Shown here: piece after piece, positions 58,697 through 64,000 of the stretch
Position numbering within the stretch: the first letter of the stretch is position 1
How the letters are laid out: every line of letters starts with the position of its first letter
Source of the DNA: Larimichthys crocea
Taxonomy: Eukaryota; Chordata; Actinopteri; Sciaenidae
Direction of reading: 5' to 3'
Assembly: GCF_000972845.2 (NCBI RefSeq)
Contig: NC_040018.1
Span: 2,213,632 to 2,277,631, forward strand
DNA: 64,000 bases
Notes under the pieces: model-generated
The model's input: the letters and a program-made list of their open reading frames with translations, nothing else
Told to the model about the DNA's origin: nothing
The model's database searches: none
Position numbers and translations under genes: made by a program

Positions 58697-58975
58697 CTAT
58701 GAACGCAATGAACCAGAACACGGCGGCCCGTCTGGCCTTTAATTGACCCAAAAGGGCACATGTTACCCCTGCTATTCATCGAGCTCCACTGGCTACCTGT
58801 AGCAGCCAAATACTTGCCTACAAAGTACCTTCAAAACAGTCCTGAAGACCCAGCTCTTCAGAGTAGTACCTCCTCTCAGAGCACTAGCAACAACTGGACA
58901 TGCTAGATCTAGCAGAGTAGAGTAGCACTAACATGTCCTTGTCACTTTGGATGAAAGTGAATGTAAATGTTCAAA
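58697..58975 (+). mobile_element. LINE fragment (L2/Rex-like C-terminal end and tail)
   Basis: AACCAGAACACGGCGGCCCG reads NQNTAAR and CTCCACTGGCTACCTGTAGC reads LHWLPVA, two hallmarks of the C-terminal part of L2/CR1-like reverse transcriptase proteins. The end CACTTTGGATGAAAGTGAAT is the usual fish tail. Frameshifted and dead. Confidence 0.7.
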
Positions 58976-59727
58976 GTTATGGTCGCACATCAATCAAGAG
59001 TCCAAGTTTTAGGTTGTGATTTTGAGCCATGTCCAAGCCGAGCAGTGAGAGGAGGCTACCTCCTATTGTCTGCCTGGTGAACTGAGTGGAAATAGATCAG
59101 TTTTCTCACAAGATCTGGTGTGTGTGTGTGTGTGGTCTCTGATCCCCCTGCCCCCCACACCAGAACGCTGGAGCCAAGAACTGGAGCTCAGGCCAAGAGC
59201 ATGAGTAGGAAGGAGACTTGGCTAAACAGAGGTAGCCAAGAAATCTGCATGTAGCTTTTTAACTTTTCCAGGTTATTGACTCGTCCTTTGAGCTACAGCT
59301 GGTTTAATAACAGGAAATTAAGCTTGTGTCAAAGAATTGTATGTGGCCCTTGATGTTGGTTAGAAATGCAAAATCTTTTTTTTTTTGTTTTTGTTCAGGT
59401 GATCTTTCTGGCATATCATCTGAAGCCTGTGGTGTTTTCTTTACAACAAATACAATCATTGAACATGTGCTCCAGCATCTTTTCATTCCTTTTAAACCAG
59501 CAAGCTTTAAGGGGGGAGAAAAAAAAAAAGACTGCAGCAGGCAGGGTGTGGTCCATACATACCTTTGCCCTGGCCTCTTTTATCATTCGATCAGTTAACG
59601 TTCCCTTTAAACCGCAGCAAACAGCCCTGCTTTGAAAAAGGGAAATGTCTACTGGAAGTTTAGTAGACTTATATCTAGTTGGACCATCCCACTCTGACTC
59701 CAACAAAACGTGTCATTCAGCTGCTTA

Positions 59728-59730
<3 letters not shown>

Positions 59731-59776
<46 letters not shown>
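59731..59776. repeat. (GT)n microsatellite, smad6 intron 3
   Basis: About 46 bases of pure GT. Confidence 0.95.
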
Positions 59777-59779
<3 letters not shown>

Positions 59780-62273
59780 TGTGACAAGGAGACAGAAAGG
59801 GAGGAATTTCTGTCTGACTCAGTGATAAGATCGTCTCAGAGTACTTACATAGGGGTTCTATCAGGACAAAAACACACACACATGCACACACACGCACATT
59901 CAACAATCACGCGATGTGCTGGACGGGAGACAAAGTTCTGCTTTTTTTTTTTTTGCGTCATAACTGATCTATAACTAAAAATTACACTCCTGCAGTGTGT
60001 TATTTTTAAAAATCTAAATACACATTATTTGTATCTGCACTACTTTCTGCTCTTTCTGTGATGAACCTATAATCATGAACACTGTTTACAAGAACACAAA
60101 CGTGGTGTGGCTGTATTGGCATTGTGCATCACAGGATACCTATAAAATTAGTTTCTGTCATCCTCAGCTGTACTTAGATAATAGCTAACATAAAATGTTG
60201 ATAGTATCGTTCCAGACATCTGAATCATGGTCCAACACAGCTGTGCAGGTTGTTGTAAATCAACATACGAAACAACTGTATGAACAACTTGTAATCTGTT
60301 CTGAGTGTGAGAATATGCTACATGCCCTCTAGCAATCACTACTGCAACTCAATATCAAAGCTGTTGATGTACTGTATGTACGTTATTTACGTTAATTAAT
60401 GTATCTATGGCTGTTAGCATTTAGCTCAAAGCACAACTACCAGACTGATAGGTTAGCCTAGGTTAGTATGACACAAATATCTGAATGTCTGAATGTGAAG
60501 AAACATAAACTGTTCGCACATTATTTAGCAGTGTTGCGAGTCCTGTCGTCACACCATATAAGTGAAATATAGCATAGATTACCTGCTCTTCATGTTCTCT
60601 GCAGGTTAAGTGACATATAAACAAACTGTGTATTCTATATCTAATCTATAATGGGGTAAATCATTTGATATTGGATTTTATTTACATTGACCTGAGCATT
60701 GTTGACACTCCTTTAGTTCTTTCCCAGTAGAAGATATTATTAATGTCAGAAATCCCCCATTTCTCCCTCATGTAATTAAAAGTAGGGGGTTGACGTTAAT
60801 GGTGGTTCCCCTACAACTTCTCGTATTTATTTGTGTGCAATAAAGTTGATAAATGTGACACACAATTACATAAAATGTCCACTGTATGTAGGATAAACTC
60901 CTTTATGTAAGACAATGGACTTTTAATGTTGTGCAATGAACGTTACAGCCTCATGGATTTGCTTGCAGGGTCTTGTTTTTACCAGCATTTCACTGTGCAA
61001 GTGCATTGTTTTTTATCTTAAAGGATTGAGAGACAATACCAAAGAGTTATCGATGCCCACGTCAGCTTTCACCGCATGACATCATTGTACTTGTCAAACA
61101 TTTCGCCCACCTTGTTGTCATTAGGCTTGAGCTTTTTGAACATGTGGAAACAAGTAAAGCAATGATACTTAGTGGACATTAGCATGGCCTGGATGCACTG
61201 AAGTAAGACAAGGAGACTGCTTCCTCTCTGCCCTCTCAGTAATCATATTTTGGTGGCTTGTTTGCTTAAGCAGAGCAAGGTATCAGCCAAACATCCTGTC
61301 TCAAAGCCCTGTCTGCACTCGCTGCAGCATTAACCCCATGAATTGGCCCTTTGACTGATGGGGCACGGTCCAGGAATGTTGGGAAATTGGGAAGGTGAGG
61401 GGGAGTAGGGTCTCGGAGTGAAAGAGGTAGGAGAGGGGGGGATAAGGGGGTCTGACTCTGGAGAGTGACATCTGATACATGTTTGAACATATCACCGTTA
61501 ATACTTAAGAAACACGGAGCTTGAGCCGAAATTCTTGGAAGCCTGGGAGACAGTTTTAAGAGTGTGACCGCGCCGTGCTGTTTTAGTGAGTTTAGTTCAG
61601 AGAGTGTGAAGCTTTCCAGGTCAGTCGAGGTTTTTGTAAATTATCTACTGAGGCTCAGGCTCACAGAAGGATGAATATTAAATGTAGACTTAATTTTAAC
61701 AGTGTGTCGAAGTCTTGAGAGGTGAAAATTGCACAAATAGAAAGAGTAAACACCCATATTATGCTGCCTTTAGTGAGACTCTATCCGTCAAAGTCTGGAC
61801 GGGTCCTCTCAGTGACCTGAACCTCCAGCCTGTTTGCTGGCACGCGTACAACACTTGCTCTTATGCCTGACTGAGACACATTAGACTATGGAATTCAACA
61901 TCAAGTGCTGGCCCATTAACCATTTGCCATTTCCTCAAATATTTTCCATCATGCCTCTTTTTCACTACAAGCAGCTGAGGATGAAGTGCACAACTCACCC
62001 AGAGCTCCTCTTTTTTTTTGTTTTCTTTAGTTGGTTTTGCACAAATTAGGCTGAATGCCAGAAAGTTAACACTGCTGTTAACAATCCTTTATCCTAAAAA
62101 GTCCTAACGACGTGCTATGAAGGAAACATAATGTGTTTCCTATTAATCTAACAAGGAAATGTTAATTAACTTATCTGGAAAGTAACAAAAATGTTGCTAC
62201 CGAATGTATCAGCAAAATGTTCACTGACAACACATTATGTTGTTTGCTCACACTTCGCCCAACACTTGCTTAA

Positions 62274-62510
62274 AGGTCCAGTGTGTAACATTTCTGAGGA
62301 TCTATTAGCAATTTTATTTGTGTATCGTCACCTTAGATGAGCTCTTTATATCTACAAAAAGAGTTGGTTTTCTTACATAGATTTCTTCATGTTTCTATAG
62401 TAGCCAAGTAAGTACCACACTGGCTCTAGGTAGGGACCACCGTAGTTTCTCCTACAAGCAACAAGAAAAACAAGGTGAGGCGAACATTATTCAGTTGGTT
62501 GCAGGCTACA
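62274..62510 (+). mobile_element. TTAA MITE, copy D (right end lost), smad6 intron 3
   Basis: TTAA at 62270-62273, then AGGTCCAGTGTGTAACATTT, GAGGATCTATTAGC, CCGTAGTTTCTCCTACAAGC and TTCAGTTGGTTGCAGGCTAC. The right inverted repeat is not found. Confidence 0.75.
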
Positions 62511-62911
62511 CCATTCAGGTACAATGCTGCGAAAACGCAGGTGGGTTTTGCCATTAATTTGAGTGGCGGTAGCTGGTCAAACCTCCACAGTAAGCTTGAA
62601 ATGTCTGTGAAGCTGAGACCATCCAGGTGTATTCATGGACTAAACTCTGACACTCTACCTGTTGTGTACCTGTACCCAGCTTCTAAATCTGTCTAGCTCA
62701 CAGTGACAGGAAGATTCATTTGGTTTGTGTCTGATGGTTTGAGAGCGAGAGAGAGAGAGTGAGCAGTAGTTGAATGACATAGATAGTGAATGAGAGTGAG
62801 TGAGCGCTGGCATCGACGGAATAAAAAGTTATTTCCTGATTGTTTCACAGCGGTTACTTTCAGCACAAATAGACACACCCTGCCCCAATTTGCCACGGTT
62901 TTAATTTACCC

Positions 62912-63156
62912 TTAGGAGGATCTATTGGCAATTACCTTAGAATGAGCCTTTCTATAGAAAGAGGTGGATCTCTTACACAGAGTCCGCCATGTTGAAACAT
63001 GATGTTTCTACAGTAGCCCAGAACAGACAAACCAAACTGATCTAGTCGGGCCTTTTGTATTTTCTGCAAATTTTGCAACCACCATAGTTTCTCCTACAAG
63101 CTTGGAAGCCTGCAGCCTTACAGCTATAGATGCCACCAAATCCTCCACACTGGACC
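62912..63156 (+). mobile_element. TTAA MITE, copy E (left end lost), smad6 intron 3
   Basis: GGAGGATCTATTGGCAATTA, GAGTCCGCCATGTTGAAACA, TCTCCTACAAGCTTGGAAGC and the right end AAATCCTCCACACTGGACCT. The left inverted repeat is missing. Same orientation as copy D, 400 bases away. Confidence 0.75.
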
Positions 63157-64000
63157 TAAGGTTTTGAGGGAGGATTGTTGGTTTAATACAGAAAAAGTCT
63201 GCAATGATTCAACTTCTAATTCTATTATATCTCTCCCGTCTTTCTCGTCTGTATTTAATCATCTCTTGTATAAATAAGCTGTAAACTCTGAGCTGATGTT
63301 GTGTGGATACACAGAAAGCTAGTTTCTGGGTTGAGTAGATGCCCCCAAATAGTCAAAATACTCCAAGTATTTAAGGGTATATTATATATTTAGTTTCCTA
63401 TTTTGACATTTTTATTTTTAGTGTCTTTTTGTAGATGCCACACTACTTTATATATTTGTGTTAACACTGCAGTTTGCAGCCAGATATGAATATATTTAAG
63501 GAAGCATGTTTCAGGCATTTACATTTTATTGTGAGTGACACTGAACTGACAGCTCTTGACCTCTCCAAGTTCATGGATTAAGGAAGTGTTACACATCAGA
63601 AGCAATACTGATTATCGAGCTGACATGGTCTTATATTGTGCAGAATCACAGAAATGTTTTTATTGGCTTTGCTTCCTTCTTTTGCTATCCCCTCATCCTT
63701 TCCTTCTCATGTTGTAGCCCACGTTTACTGTCCTTTGTGTTAATTCGACTTCTGCCCTCATAGCCTCTACTGTTTGTTGTCCACACTCTCTTTTTCTGTC
63801 TCTTATCCTCTTTCTCTCCGTCTTTGTAACTCTTATTCTCGCCCCCTCTCTTTTCAGTCCATGTTGTCAGGCCATCACAATTTAAAATAAGGTTTAAATT
63901 ACAGGACTGGCTGTGGCTTTCCGTTGTTCCCTCAGAGTTTTTGCCAACCCGCAATTTGGCTTTTAATGGAATCCTGCCATGCTGCTGAACCTAAAGATTC

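Larger units (their letters stand above)
57302..64000 (+). other. smad6: smad6 intron 3 (5' part)
   Basis: More than 6.6 kb of non-coding sequence after exon 3, holding the repeats listed. No MH2-coding sequence is seen. Human SMAD6 also has a very long intron before its MH2 exon. Confidence 0.7.

Overview
The window is a piece of a teleost (ray-finned fish) nuclear chromosome. The genes are split by GT-AG introns. About 5% or less of the sequence codes for protein. Microsatellites are frequent, and there are several fish-type repeats: LINE 3' tails, a tRNA-derived SINE, and TTAA-flanked and hAT-type non-autonomous DNA transposons. The proteins are vertebrate orthologs that I recognise from family sequence. 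I see no bacterial, phage, CRISPR or viral coding system.

Five genes could be assembled exon by exon with consistent splice phases. (1) abhd2, + strand, 548-7906: the last eight coding exons of the alpha/beta-hydrolase ABHD2; its N-terminal exon(s) lie left of the window. (2) rlbp1, - strand, 17317-13390: a complete CRALBP of 312 residues in seven coding exons, with a non-coding first exon near 18.8 kb. (3) slc39a1, - strand, 27733-23040: a complete ZIP1 zinc transporter of 304 residues in four exons. (4) tmem208, + strand, 31655-35759: a complete protein of 173 residues in six exons. (5) smad6, + strand, from 53550: exons 1-3 (N-terminal region, MH1 domain and PY-motif linker); the MH2 exon is beyond the right edge.

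Layout: 0-11.5 kb is abhd2 and its long 3' UTR; 12.8-18.9 kb is rlbp1, convergent with abhd2; 19-22.2 kb is intergenic; 22.3-27.8 kb is slc39a1; 28-31.4 kb is repeat-rich spacer; 31.4-36.4 kb is tmem208; 36.4-53 kb is a gene-poor region full of dispersed repeats; 53-64 kb is the 5' part of smad6, including more than 6.6 kb of intron 3. The convergent abhd2-rlbp1 pair matches the human 15q26.1 arrangement. The next neighbours here (slc39a1, tmem208) differ from human FANCI/POLG.

The genes are not a functional pathway: a membrane lipid hydrolase, a retinoid carrier, a zinc importer, an ER protein-targeting factor and a BMP inhibitor. The most informative extra signals are a transposon insertion with its empty site still visible nearby, a complete hAT-type element with 8-bp target duplications, upstream ORFs next to the weak smad6 start codon, and a GT microsatellite lying against the last tmem208 splice acceptor. 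I found no convincing new biological system.
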